DNA of 64,000 bases. Origin: Phragmitibacter flavus (GTDB taxonomy: Bacteria; Verrucomicrobiota; Verrucomicrobiia; Verrucomicrobiales; Verrucomicrobiaceae). The translations under genes were made by a program, and so were the position numbers. The DNA is taken from the NCBI RefSeq assembly GCF_005780165.1, contig NZ_VAUV01000006.1:310001-374000 (forward strand). Direction: 5' to 3'. Positions 32,558-41,574 of the stretch are shown here, one piece after another. The notes beneath the pieces are model-generated. The model was not told the DNA's origin and made no database searches. It saw only the letters and a program-made list of their open reading frames with translations. Within the stretch, counting starts at the first letter, position 1; every line of letters starts with the position of its first letter.

Positions 32558-33574
32558 TTACGACACCGGCACCAGCACCACCTTGCGCACATCCATGATC
32601 GCCGCGCCCTCTTTCGTCTTTGGTTTGACCGCCAATCGGTAAACTCCCGCGCTATCGATCTCCACCTGCCCCACCGTCACCGGCTTCCATTTCTGAAATC
32701 CGCCCGTGTCCTCCACCTTGAACTCCAGTTGCTGACCGGCCAGTTCCACCGCCACCTGGCTTCCGCCGCCCGCACCGCAACCCTGATGCACGATCACCTC
32801 GTATTTGCCCGCCTTCTCAACCTTGAACTCCCACTCCGCAAAATCGTCCTTCTCCGTCCAGAACCCCAGACAATCCTTTTCAGGCTTCGGCTCATAGCGC
32901 ATGTGCTCACTCCACGTCGTCGCCTGCTTCGCCAGCAAATGCACCGCCCCATTCTCCTCGGCCACCACCTCAGCATCCGAATCCGTTTCTTGCGTCGGCA
33001 CCAGGGCAATCTCATGCAGGAAAAACTTCGACCACCCCATCGCACTTGGCGTATACAGCGCCATGAACTGGCTGCCCGCCTGCGCAATGTTCACCTCACC
33101 CAGATACATCACCGCCTGACCATCCCCCGTGTGTTTCAACTGCTTCTTCACCCGCTGATCCCCCAGCTTCAATTGCACCCCCATGCCTGATGACTTCAGC
33201 ATGTAAGTAAGCCTCACGCGGTATCTACCCGAGCGGCGCGCCTCAAAGGGAAAATTGTATTGCTCCCAATGCTCCCCAGGCATGAACGTCTGGTTCCGAT
33301 CGGTGATGGTGAAATTTAAAATTCCACGCCCCGGCAAATCCTGCCGCTCCACCGGATCCTCGCTGCCAAACTCTCCCAATTCCGAAATAATCCCCTTCGG
33401 CGCATCCGAATCAAAAGCAGGGGCTTCCGCCTCGGGAGTCTCTTCTTCAACCACGACTGTTCCCTCTGGTTCTAGAGTGACCTCAGCCATTTCCGCCCCC
33501 GGTTTTTCCTTGCAGGAAACCGCGAACCCACCAACCGAAACAACCGCAGCAAAAACAAGAACAGGGCGAAGCAT
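32558..33574 (-). CDS. lipoprotein with two carbohydrate-binding-like beta domains
   Basis: 338 residues from the ATG at 33574, which gives a lipoprotein signal (VVSVGGFAVSCKE); the frame reaches 33619. A Glu/Pro-rich spacer follows to about residue 60. Then two similar beta-sandwich segments: NFPFEARRSGRYRVRLTYML at about 110-130, and EWEFKVEKAGKYEVIVHQGC at about 255-275, both of the type used by CBM6/DUF5077-like domains to bind sugars (AGKYxVxxxxxxG). No catalytic residues. It lies 93 bp downstream of the FecR gene on the same strand, which suggests a shared operon with the sigma factor. Sugar binding is inferred from the pattern only. Confidence 0.7.
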   Translation of the reverse strand: MLRPVLVFAAVVSVGGFAVSCKEKPGAEMAEVTLEPEGTVVVEEETPEAEAPAFDSDAPKGIISELGEFGSEDPVERQDLPGRGILNFTITDRNQTFMPGEHWEQYNFPFEARRSGRYRVRLTYMLKSSGMGVQLKLGDQRVKKQLKHTGDGQAVMYLGEVNIAQAGSQFMALYTPSAMGWSKFFLHEIALVPTQETDSDAEVVAEENGAVHLLAKQATTWSEHMRYEPKPEKDCLGFWTEKDDFAEWEFKVEKAGKYEVIVHQGCGAGGGSQVAVELAGQQLEFKVEDTGGFQKWKPVTVGQVEIDSAGVYRLAVKPKTKEGAAIMDVRKVVLVPVS

Positions 33575-33636
33575 ATAAAAGAGACAAGCAGAAATAAAAC
33601 GCAAGGGCAACAGCCTCAAACGATCCAGCCCGCTAA

Positions 33637-33678
33637 ATCTTAGCCTTTATCCCTTATCCTTGCGCCATTATCCTTTCA
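33637..33678 (+). repeat. heptad tandem repeat across a stop codon (CCTTTAT type)
   Basis: Six 7-bp units between two minus-strand genes (CCTTTAT-CCCTTAT and similar); the FecR stop codon (33668-33670) lies inside. Confidence 0.6.
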
Positions 33679-35128
33679 ACTTCACCCTCAACAACGGCGG
33701 CGTGTTGTTCCGGCTCTCCTTCGTCGCAAAGGCATGCACCAGTCCGTCGCGATCCACCTCCGCCGTCTCGCGACAAATGATGAACGTCACCAGCCCGTTC
33801 GTATCCGCTTTCAAAAAATCCACCAGCGCCTGATTCCGCAACAGCCTCGTCCCCACCCCACCCTGGGCAACCTTGAACTCACCCAGCTTCACCACCCGTA
33901 ACATGTCCGGCTGGTTCAACGCCTTCTGATTCGCATCATGCGCCGGAGCTTTTTGCCACGTCAACTCCCCCTCCTCCCACTCGTCCTCCGCCTCCGCCGT
34001 CACTCCATAAACCGAAAAGGTGCTGTCTGGAACCAACGTTGCAAAACCCAGGTCACTCGGCTCAATCGTCAGCACCAGCTCCGCATCTTCGATCATCTCC
34101 TTGTCGAACCGGTCCAGATCAAATCCCACATACCCTTTCCGATCCAGATTGGGCACGATCCCGCTGTGCTTGACCCGAAAAAACGGATCACGCCCAAAGT
34201 TGCGATTGTTCGTCTGACTCTGAATATAACTGTCCTTGCCCCGGCCATACGCCGTCGAAATCACCTGCCAGCCATCCCCCGCGTCCAAAATCAAATTGGG
34301 CTGCCAGCGATACGACTCCTGCTCGTCCGGCTGCGGATTCAGCTGACTCCGACGCAACCCCGTGTCCATCGACTGACCGCCCTTCAACCTCCGCACCGCA
34401 TCCCCATTTTTCGGTGTCACCTCCACCGATCCCTCCAACACCTTCACCAAATACTTGCCATCCTCGCCGGCGCTCACCCCAAACTTCGTCCCGAAATCCA
34501 CGACCGTCGCCTGTGGCGTCTCCACCGTAAACCCCAGCGCCTTCTCCGGCACCTCCACCACAAGCGTTCCGCGCTCCAGTCGACAACGCCTTCCATCCAC
34601 CACCTCCAACGTCGCTGGCGCCTCCATCACCACCTCCGCCCCGCTATCAAAACCGATCACCGCCATCCCTTCCAAAATCTCCAACCGCCCCACCCCCATG
34701 CGCGAACCCTCCACCGTTGGCAGCGTGCTCCCGCCCCACTTGCTGTTGATGGTCCGACTCAACGTTGCCACCTTCAACCCCTTCGACTTCTCCATCCCGT
34801 TCGCCAGCCAAAATCCGCCCGCTCCCATCGCCACCAAACCCACCAGCACTACCGCCACCCAACGCCAGCGTTCCCCCGGCTGCGCGCTCTCCTCCACCGA
34901 CGGCAACTCACTGCCCTTTTCCTTCGCCCAGCTCTGATCATACCGAAGCTCCGCCCGTTGATGCAGCGACTTCGCAAACAATCTCCTTGCCCCCTCATTC
35001 CCCTTCAGCGTCTCCTCCAAAAAAACCCGCTCCTCCTCCGTCAGCTTCCCATCCGCCGCCCGCTCACAAAGCTCCAGCAATCGCCACGCATCCGCCGATT
35101 TCGAAACATCCAGCCGATCGTCACTCAT
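33668..35128 (-). CDS. FecR-type anti-sigma factor fused to a DNRLRE/CBM96-like domain
   Basis: 486 residues from the ATG at 35128 (the frame extends to 35173), overlapping the sigma factor stop by 4 bases (ATGA). Order: N-terminal cytoplasmic anti-sigma region (LLELCERAADGKLTEEERVF), one membrane segment (WVAVVLVGLVAMGAGGFW, about 88-108), a FecR domain (VIGFDSGAEVVMEAPATLEV, then VDFGTKFGVSAGEDG, VLEGSVEVTPKNG), then from about 270 a DNRLRE/CBM96-like domain with YIQSQTNNRNFGRD and YVGFDL. It should hold the ECF factor and release it on an outside signal. The added domain could bind sugar or protein directly. Usual FecR proteins in Gram-negatives sense TonB receptors; none is present here. 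Confidence 0.85.
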   Translation of the reverse strand: MSDDRLDVSKSADAWRLLELCERAADGKLTEEERVFLEETLKGNEGARRLFAKSLHQRAELRYDQSWAKEKGSELPSVEESAQPGERWRWVAVVLVGLVAMGAGGFWLANGMEKSKGLKVATLSRTINSKWGGSTLPTVEGSRMGVGRLEILEGMAVIGFDSGAEVVMEAPATLEVVDGRRCRLERGTLVVEVPEKALGFTVETPQATVVDFGTKFGVSAGEDGKYLVKVLEGSVEVTPKNGDAVRRLKGGQSMDTGLRRSQLNPQPDEQESYRWQPNLILDAGDGWQVISTAYGRGKDSYIQSQTNNRNFGRDPFFRVKHSGIVPNLDRKGYVGFDLDRFDKEMIEDAELVLTIEPSDLGFATLVPDSTFSVYGVTAEAEDEWEEGELTWQKAPAHDANQKALNQPDMLRVVKLGEFKVAQGGVGTRLLRNQALVDFLKADTNGLVTFIICRETAEVDRDGLVHAFATKESRNNTPPLLRVKLKG

Positions 35129-35661
35129 GCCGAAGCCCCCTTCTTCTCCGCCGCCACCCGACGCTCCACGCATTCCAATAAGGTGAACCGCACCCGGCTC
35201 AACGCCCGGTAAACCGCCCCCGTCGTGCTCGAAATCTTCGCCGCCACCGCCTCCACCTCAAGATCTTCATAATAGCGCAGCAACACCATCTGCCGCTGCT
35301 CCTCCGGCAAGCGGTTCACACACTCCTGCAACGCCTCACGCCGCACATCGCCACCATCATCCGAAAGTTTCGCCACCTCATGGCCAATCGCCTCCAGCGT
35401 CTCATCACTCAACGGCAAATGATCCCGTTTGCGCTGACGCCGATACGTCAAAATCTGGTTAAACGCCACCTTCCGCGCCCAAGCCAAAAAGTTTGTGCCC
35501 AGTTCAAACTGATCAAAACTCCGCCACATCACCATCTTCGCCTGTTGCAAAATGTCATCCGCATCCGCCGCCGGAGTCACCAGCCCATAAACATACAACG
35601 CCAGCGCCCGATCATGCTGCGTCAACAACGTCAAAAATTCTGTGGATCGATCCGTCTCCAT
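35125..35661 (-). CDS. ECF-type RNA polymerase sigma factor
   Basis: 178 residues from the ATG at 35661 (the frame reaches 35742). Sigma region 2: FLTLLTQHDRALALYVYGLV then AADADDILQQAKMVMWRSFD and TNFLAWARKVAFNQILTYRR. Region 4: CVNRLPEEQRQMVLLRYYED with LEVEAVAAKISSTTGAVYRA. This is the Planctomycetes/Verrucomicrobia type of small sigma-70 factor. The next gene on the strand, overlapping by 4 bases, is its FecR anti-sigma factor, so the two form a regulatory unit. It probably directs transcription of its own operon and perhaps the divergent PSCyt1 gene 180 bp away. No recognisable -35/-10 element was found. Confidence 0.92.
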   Translation of the reverse strand: METDRSTEFLTLLTQHDRALALYVYGLVTPAADADDILQQAKMVMWRSFDQFELGTNFLAWARKVAFNQILTYRRQRKRDHLPLSDETLEAIGHEVAKLSDDGGDVRREALQECVNRLPEEQRQMVLLRYYEDLEVEAVAAKISSTTGAVYRALSRVRFTLLECVERRVAAEKKGASA

Positions 35662-35840
35662 CAAATTAATAATCCCCACCCTATCACCCCCAAAGGCCAC
35701 CTGCCCAACCATTTTGGACAACAAACACCCTCGCCAATCCACGCCGCTTCAAAAAAATCATCCCTCCCGCAAAAAAAACTGTCCAAAACACCCACCTCAC
35801 CCGCCTTCTGCTCTTACACGACCGCACCCATCCTTCGTCC

Positions 35841-38800
35841 ATGAAGAAAACGCTTACCTTGCTGCTGCTCCTCAGCGCCTCATTCAACGCTTCCGCCGCC
35901 TCCGACGTCACCGCAGAAGCCGATGCCCAGCGCGAGGCCATGCTCTTCTTTGAGAACGACATCCGCCCCATCCTCGCCAACCGCTGCTACTCCTGCCACG
36001 GCGAAGACAAACAAAAAGCCGGACTCCGTGTCGACGATATCAATCACCTCCTCGCCGGTGGCGACACCGGTGCTGCCCTCACCAAAGGCGACCCCGACAA
36101 ATCCCTTTTTATCGAAGCCGTGCGTTACCAAAACGCCGACTTCCAAATGCCCCCCAAGGAAAAACTCCCCGACAACGAAATCGCCCTTCTCGAAAAATGG
36201 GTCGCCATGGGTGCCCCCTGGCCGCAAACCGCCGAACAGGCCAAAGCCGGCGCTCGTGACGAATTCGGCTTCACCGCCGAAGACCGCTCCCTCTGGAGCC
36301 TGCAACCCCTCGCCAAACCCACCCCACCCGCCAATGTCGGTCAGAATTGGGCGAAAAATTCCATCGACAGCTTCATTGCCGCCAAACACGCCGAAACCAA
36401 ACTCACCCCAGCCCCCACCGCCACCCCCCGCGAACTCATCCGTCGCGCCTACTACGACCTCACTGGCCTTCCTCCCACGACCGAGCAAGTCGCCGCGTTT
36501 GAAAAAGACCCCAGCGATGTCGCCTACGCCAAACTCATCGACACCCTTCTCGCCACTCCCCAATACGGCGAACGCTGGGCCCAACACTGGCTCGACCTCG
36601 TCCGCTTTGCCGAATCTGATGGCTACAACGCCGACGCCTACCGCCCCGCCGCCTGGCCCTATCGCGATTGGGTGATCAACGCCTTCAACAACGACATGCC
36701 CTACGACCAGTTCGTGCGCTACCAGCTCGCCGGCGACGAAATCAATCCCGAAGATCCCAACGTCCTCGTCGCCACCTCCTACCTTCGCAACGGCATCTAC
36801 GAATGGAACCAGCGCGACGTTCGCGGCCAGCACCAGCTCATCGTCGAAGACATGACCGACACCACCGGCGAACTTTTCCTCGGCCTCTCCATGGGCTGCG
36901 CCCGCTGCCACAATCACAAGTTCGACCCCATCCTGCAAAAAGACTACTACCGTCTCCAGGCCTTCTTCACCCCCGTCCTGTGGCGCACCGACCTCAAGCT
37001 CGCCACCCCGGAAGAAAAAGCCGCCCACGCCAAACAAACTGCCGAATGGGAAGCCGCCACAGTTCAAACCCGCGCCCAGATGCAGGCAATGGTCGGCAAA
37101 TACCTCGAATCCAAGAAGAAAAGCGCCTTCGAACGCTTCCGCGATGACATCGAGGTCATGATGCACAAGGACCCCAACGACCGCGAGCCCCTCGAGCACC
37201 AGCTCGCCAGCCTCGCCTACCGCCAGGTCCAATACGAAGAAGAACGCTTCACCCCGCTCACCTCCCTCAAAAAGGACGAGGACAAAAAAGCCTACCAGGC
37301 CCTTGAAGCCGAACTCAAAAAATTCGACCACCTCAAACCCAAACCCCTCCTCGACGCCTTCGTCGCCACCGACGCCAAAGCCACCTTTCCCCCCACCATC
37401 CTCAAAACCCGTGCCGGTGAAACCGACATCGCCCCCGGCTTTCTTACCATCCTTGAACCCGGCGACATCAACCCCGCCCCCATCGGCAACTCCACCGGCC
37501 GCCGCACCGCGCTTGCCAACTGGATGACCCGCCCCGACAACCAACTCACCACCCGCACCATCGTCAACCGCATCTGGGCTTATCACTTCGGCCGCGGCAT
37601 CTCCTCCGTCACCAGCGACCTCGGCAACATGGGCGAAAAACCCACCCATCCCGAACTTCTCGACTGGCTCGCCCAAGAATTTGTCAGCAACGGCTGGAGC
37701 TTCAAGAAACTCCACCGCACCATCATGCTCTCCGCCACCTACCGGCAGACCGCCTTGCGCACCGCCGACGCCCACATCAACACCACCGACCCGGGCAACA
37801 CGCTTCTGTGGCGCTTCCATCCCCGCCGTCTCGACGCCGAACAGGCCCGCGACTCCATGCTCACCGCCAGTGGCGAAATCGACGTCACCCTCGGCGGCGA
37901 AGTGAAAGACGCCGCCAAAACCACCCGCCGCGCCATCTACGTCACCAAAAAGCGCAACAACCAGGATGAATTCCTGCGCAACCTCGACGCCCCCGCCGGT
38001 TTCCTCAGCGCCCCGGAACGCCAGACCACCACCACCCCCACCCAAGCCCTCTTCATGCTTAATGGTGACTGGGTCCTCACTCGTGCCCGCGAACTCGCCA
38101 CCCGTTCCAAAACCATCGACGAAGCCTGGCAGAACGCCCTCGGTCGCTCCCCCACCGCCAAAGAAGCCGAACTCGCCCACCAATTCCTGCGCAACCGCGC
38201 CGGTGAAGACGCCTACCAGCTCGACCAAAGCACCGCCAAGGACACCGATGAAGCCCTCTTCAAAGACGGCACGCCTCACGAACGCATCCTCGTCAAAGAC
38301 GCGAAAAAAGAAGGCGACGACTTCACCATCGAAGCGCTCGTCACCCTCGACAGCATCGACGTCAACGCCTCCGTCCGCACCATCGTTTCCCGCTGGAACC
38401 TCGGCAAAGACAACCTCGAGTCCTTCGGCTGGAGCCTCGGCGTCACCGGCATCAAGTCCCGCTACAAACCCAACAACCTCATCGTTCAACTGGTCGGCGA
38501 AGACGAAAACACCAACATCGGTTATGAAGTCGTCCCCTCCGACCTCCACCTCAAACTCAACACCCCCTACTACCTCGCCGTCACCGTCTCCTGCGCCGCC
38601 AAAACCGTGACCTTCCGCGTCACCGACCTCAGCCAGCCCAACCAAAAACCCACCTCGGTTGTCATCCCTCACGACATCCGACGCGGCATCAGCAAAGGCG
38701 CCTCATCCCTCGTCATCGGCGGCCTCAATCAGCGCACCCCCACTCATCATTGGGACGGTCGCATCGACGCGCTGCGCCTCAGCCTCGGTGCCCAGGACGA

Positions 38801-38993
38801 AGACCGCTTCCACCCCAAAGCCAACCTTTGGAAGAACGCCCTGGTCAACTGGAACGCCACCAAACCCCTCGCCCCCGGCAGCGAATGGTCCGGCTTCGAC
38901 GGCAAATCCGACTCCAACAACCCCCTTCAAAACGCCATGACCGACCTTTGCCACGTCCTCCTCAACTCCAACGAGTTTCTCTACCTCCACTAA
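35841..38993 (+). CDS. PSCyt1 / DUF1549 / DUF1553 protein with inserted LamG-like domain
   Basis: 1,050 residues with a signal peptide (SASFNASA). Order: a cytochrome-type PSCyt1 domain with the heme motif NRCYSCHGED (about 47-57) and the pattern FQMPPKEKLPDNEIALLEKW; DUF1549 (about 170-380, LIRRAYYDLTGLPPT); DUF1553 (about 545-790, RRTALANWMTRPDNQLTTRT); then from about 805 to 995 a LamG/concanavalin-like beta domain interrupting the end of DUF1553, which finishes with DLCHVLLNSNEFLYLH. These proteins are typical of planctomycetes and verrucomicrobia and usually pair with DUF1501 proteins. The function is unproven, possibly oxidative degradation of extracellular polymers. Divergent from the ECF sigma factor. 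Confidence 0.9.
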   Translation: MKKTLTLLLLLSASFNASAASDVTAEADAQREAMLFFENDIRPILANRCYSCHGEDKQKAGLRVDDINHLLAGGDTGAALTKGDPDKSLFIEAVRYQNADFQMPPKEKLPDNEIALLEKWVAMGAPWPQTAEQAKAGARDEFGFTAEDRSLWSLQPLAKPTPPANVGQNWAKNSIDSFIAAKHAETKLTPAPTATPRELIRRAYYDLTGLPPTTEQVAAFEKDPSDVAYAKLIDTLLATPQYGERWAQHWLDLVRFAESDGYNADAYRPAAWPYRDWVINAFNNDMPYDQFVRYQLAGDEINPEDPNVLVATSYLRNGIYEWNQRDVRGQHQLIVEDMTDTTGELFLGLSMGCARCHNHKFDPILQKDYYRLQAFFTPVLWRTDLKLATPEEKAAHAKQTAEWEAATVQTRAQMQAMVGKYLESKKKSAFERFRDDIEVMMHKDPNDREPLEHQLASLAYRQVQYEEERFTPLTSLKKDEDKKAYQALEAELKKFDHLKPKPLLDAFVATDAKATFPPTILKTRAGETDIAPGFLTILEPGDINPAPIGNSTGRRTALANWMTRPDNQLTTRTIVNRIWAYHFGRGISSVTSDLGNMGEKPTHPELLDWLAQEFVSNGWSFKKLHRTIMLSATYRQTALRTADAHINTTDPGNTLLWRFHPRRLDAEQARDSMLTASGEIDVTLGGEVKDAAKTTRRAIYVTKKRNNQDEFLRNLDAPAGFLSAPERQTTTTPTQALFMLNGDWVLTRARELATRSKTIDEAWQNALGRSPTAKEAELAHQFLRNRAGEDAYQLDQSTAKDTDEALFKDGTPHERILVKDAKKEGDDFTIEALVTLDSIDVNASVRTIVSRWNLGKDNLESFGWSLGVTGIKSRYKPNNLIVQLVGEDENTNIGYEVVPSDLHLKLNTPYYLAVTVSCAAKTVTFRVTDLSQPNQKPTSVVIPHDIRRGISKGASSLVIGGLNQRTPTHHWDGRIDALRLSLGAQDEDRFHPKANLWKNALVNWNATKPLAPGSEWSGFDGKSDSNNPLQNAMTDLCHVLLNSNEFLYLH

Positions 38994-39007
38994 GCCGTGT
39001 CAGTCAG

Positions 39008-39042
39008 TTTTTAGCCCTTATCCTTTAGCCATTATCCTTTCC
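39008..39042 (+). repeat. heptad tandem repeat near a start codon (CCTTTAG type)
   Basis: Five 7-bp units (CCCTTAT-CCTTTAG and similar) ending four bases before the DUF1501 start. Close to the arrays at 18788 and 43224. Confidence 0.7.
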
Positions 39043-39046
39043 CGAT

Positions 39047-40471
39047 ATGTCCTGCAACAACATCGACTACGTCACCTCCCGTCGTGACTTCCTGCGCACC
39101 GCCGGCACCGGCTTCGGAGCCGTCGCCCTCTCCGCGCTCACCGGCCAGTCCCTCTTCGCCAGCAACGCCCCCAACCCTGTTGCCGCCAAGATCCCCCACT
39201 ATTTCGGACGGGCCAAAAGCGTCATCTTCTGCTTCATGGAAGGCGGCCCCAGCCATCTCGACACCTTCGATTACAAACCCGAGCTCAACAAACTCCACGG
39301 CCAGCAGCTCCCCTCCAGCTTCAAACCACCCATCTTGGCCATGGGCGAAGACAACGCTCCGTTGATGGGCTCTCCACGCCAGTGGAAACAACACGGTCAG
39401 TCCGGCCTGTGGGTCTCCGACTGGTTCCCGCACGTCGCACAGCACGCCGATGACCTCGCCGTCATCAAATCCTGCTGGTCCAGCGGCATCAACCACGCCG
39501 GCGGCGTTTGCTCCATGAACACCGGCTCCATCTTCGGCGGTCGCCCCTCCCTCGGAGCATGGGTCTCCTACGGACTCGGCACAGAAAACCAAACCCTCCC
39601 CGCCTTTGTCGTCATCAAGGACAGCGAACGCGGCGTCATCAACGGCGTCCGCAACTGGGGCACCGGCTTCATGCCCGCCGTCTATCAAGGTGTCGAGTTC
39701 AGCTCCGAAGGCACCCCCATCCGCAACCTCACCAACCCCAAAGGCGTCACCCTCGAACGCCAGCGCGCCAAACTCGATCTCCTCGGCGACCTCAACCAGC
39801 TTCACGCCGCCAGCCGCCAGGACAACAGCGACCTCGAAGCACGCATCCGCAGCTACGAACTCGCCTATAAAATGCAGGCCGAAGCCCCGCAAGCGGTCGA
39901 CATCGCCAACGAATCCGAAGCCACCAAAAAACTCTATGGCATGGACCAGGAAAACACCGCGGTGTTCGGACGCAACTGCCTCCTCGCCCGTCGTCTTGTC
40001 GAAAACGGTGTCCGCTTTGTCCAGCTTTACTCCGGAGCCGGCAGCCGCTGGGACAGCCACAGCAACCTCGAAGGTAACCACTCCAAACTCTGCCACTCCG
40101 TCGACCAGCCCATCGCCGGCCTGCTTGCCGACCTCAAATCGCGCGGCATGCTCGAAGACACCCTCGTCATCTGGGGCGGTGAATTCGGCCGCACTCCGAT
40201 GAGCGAACAAGGCGGCGGACGCGACCACAACCCCACCGGCTTCACCATGTGGATGGCTGGCGGCGGCGTCAAAGGCGGCCAGACCATCGGAGCCACCGAT
40301 GAACTCGGCCTCTATGCCATTGAGGACCGCCTTCACGTCCACGACATCCACTCCACCATCATGCACCTCATGGGTCTCGACCACACCCAGGTCATCTACA
40401 ACAACAAAGGCCGTCCCGAACGCATTGACCAAAACGAAGGCCACGCTTATACCAAAATAGCTGCTGTATAG
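39047..40471 (+). CDS. DUF1501 protein with Tat signal
   Basis: 474 residues. The N-terminus holds a twin-arginine signal (TSRRDFLRTAGTGFGAVALS). The DUF1501 fold belongs to the alkaline-phosphatase/sulfatase superfamily: VIFCFMEGGPSHLDTFDYKP at the start, then WVSDWFPHVAQHADDLAVIK, GINHAGGVCSMNTGSI, LVIWGGEFGRTPMSEQGGGRDHN with metal-binding residues, and the C-terminal VHDIHSTIMHLMGLDH. Partner of the upstream PSCyt1/DUF1549/DUF1553 protein, 53 bp away; the pair is nearly always neighbours in these phyla. The enzyme activity is unknown. A heptad array precedes the ATG. Confidence 0.92.
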   Translation: MSCNNIDYVTSRRDFLRTAGTGFGAVALSALTGQSLFASNAPNPVAAKIPHYFGRAKSVIFCFMEGGPSHLDTFDYKPELNKLHGQQLPSSFKPPILAMGEDNAPLMGSPRQWKQHGQSGLWVSDWFPHVAQHADDLAVIKSCWSSGINHAGGVCSMNTGSIFGGRPSLGAWVSYGLGTENQTLPAFVVIKDSERGVINGVRNWGTGFMPAVYQGVEFSSEGTPIRNLTNPKGVTLERQRAKLDLLGDLNQLHAASRQDNSDLEARIRSYELAYKMQAEAPQAVDIANESEATKKLYGMDQENTAVFGRNCLLARRLVENGVRFVQLYSGAGSRWDSHSNLEGNHSKLCHSVDQPIAGLLADLKSRGMLEDTLVIWGGEFGRTPMSEQGGGRDHNPTGFTMWMAGGGVKGGQTIGATDELGLYAIEDRLHVHDIHSTIMHLMGLDHTQVIYNNKGRPERIDQNEGHAYTKIAAV

Positions 40472-40501
40472 TGCTTTGCTTTGCCTTCCCTTCACGCACC
40501 C

Positions 40502-41353
40502 ATGCCGATTTCACGCCTAATCCCGCTGCTCGCCATCATGGCAGCAGGCATTCTCGTTGCGCCCCTTTCTCTTTCCGCGGCCACCCTCTACCAGCAAAAC
40601 TTCGTCGGAATCAGCGGCAATCTTGGAGTCCACAACTGGCTCGGCTACCAATCCGCCACCGCCATTCCGGTCACCAGCACCTCGGGGAGCTACCGCGCAG
40701 GTTCCATCAACAACAACGGCCTGCCCGACACCCCCGGACCCCCGGCCTCTGCCAGCCCCGCCGTTGCCGGATACATCTTTGCCCAAAATTACGCCATCTC
40801 CACTTCCGGCACCGTCACCACCGCCGCCTCCAACTACTTTTTGCACATGAACACCACGCTGCCCACGATCCTTGATCTGGATGGCTATTCCTCCCTCAAC
40901 ATCCAGTGGCACCAGAGTGCCTCCAACAGCAATACCAGCAGCCGCCTTGCCATTCAGCTCGATAACGGCTCTTGGTATGTCACCAACAACACCAACACCG
41001 GACCCGGATCACAAGGCAACACCACCTTCAGCGCCTTCAATTCCAACATCCTCACCCAGAATTGGTATTCCCTCGACTTCGCCCCCTCTTTTGAACTCGC
41101 CGTCGACACCTCCAGCCTTCTCAACTACAACGCCCTAACGGGGCTCGGCAGCAACATCACCGCAGTTGGAATCTACATCGACTCCCTCCCAGCCGCCGTC
41201 GCCACCTCCGTTGCTGGAGGCACTGCCGAGAGTTACATCACTCTGCGACTGGATGCCATCACCATTACCGGCGACCTCGTCCCCGAGCCCACCCGCGCCC
41301 TGCTCCTCTCTTTCGCCCTCTGCGGCCTCCTGCTCCACCGCAGACGGTCGTAA
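40502..41353 (+). CDS. PEP-CTERM sorted secreted protein
   Basis: 283 residues from the ATG at 40502 (a TTG at 40481 is in frame). Signal peptide to about residue 26, then a Ser/Asn/Thr/Gly-rich beta-type domain (AATLYQQNFVGISGNLGVHN, then DGYSSLNIQWHQSASNSNTS) that resembles concanavalin-like or CBM secreted modules. It ends in VPEPTRALLLSFALCGLLLH plus Arg residues, a PEP-CTERM signal for exosortase-mediated sorting to the envelope. It lies 30 bp after the DUF1501 gene and may be co-transcribed. Function unknown. Confidence 0.82.
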   Translation: MPISRLIPLLAIMAAGILVAPLSLSAATLYQQNFVGISGNLGVHNWLGYQSATAIPVTSTSGSYRAGSINNNGLPDTPGPPASASPAVAGYIFAQNYAISTSGTVTTAASNYFLHMNTTLPTILDLDGYSSLNIQWHQSASNSNTSSRLAIQLDNGSWYVTNNTNTGPGSQGNTTFSAFNSNILTQNWYSLDFAPSFELAVDTSSLLNYNALTGLGSNITAVGIYIDSLPAAVATSVAGGTAESYITLRLDAITITGDLVPEPTRALLLSFALCGLLLHRRRS

Positions 41354-41363
41354 CGAGGGGAGC

Positions 41364-41380
41364 ACACGCATCTTGCGTGT
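41364..41380. repeat. palindrome after the PEP-CTERM gene
   Basis: Perfect 7-bp palindrome ACACGCA/TGCGTGT with a TCT loop, followed by CGTTTTTGG. It may serve as a terminator and looks like a dispersed palindromic unit. Confidence 0.5.
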
Positions 41381-41574
41381 CGTTTTTGGCGTCCCGCCGA
41401 AAACACGGACGCGAAGCGCCCGACCGGCTGCGCGCCATGACATCCTCGCTCAACCTCCTTGCGGAACAGAGCACCCAGTCTTCCCTGACCCCCCAATCCC
41501 CCAAGAAAACCATAACCCGCTTGCATTGCCAAGCCCCGCCTCATCGTGTATAGATTGAGGCACGCCACCCCATC

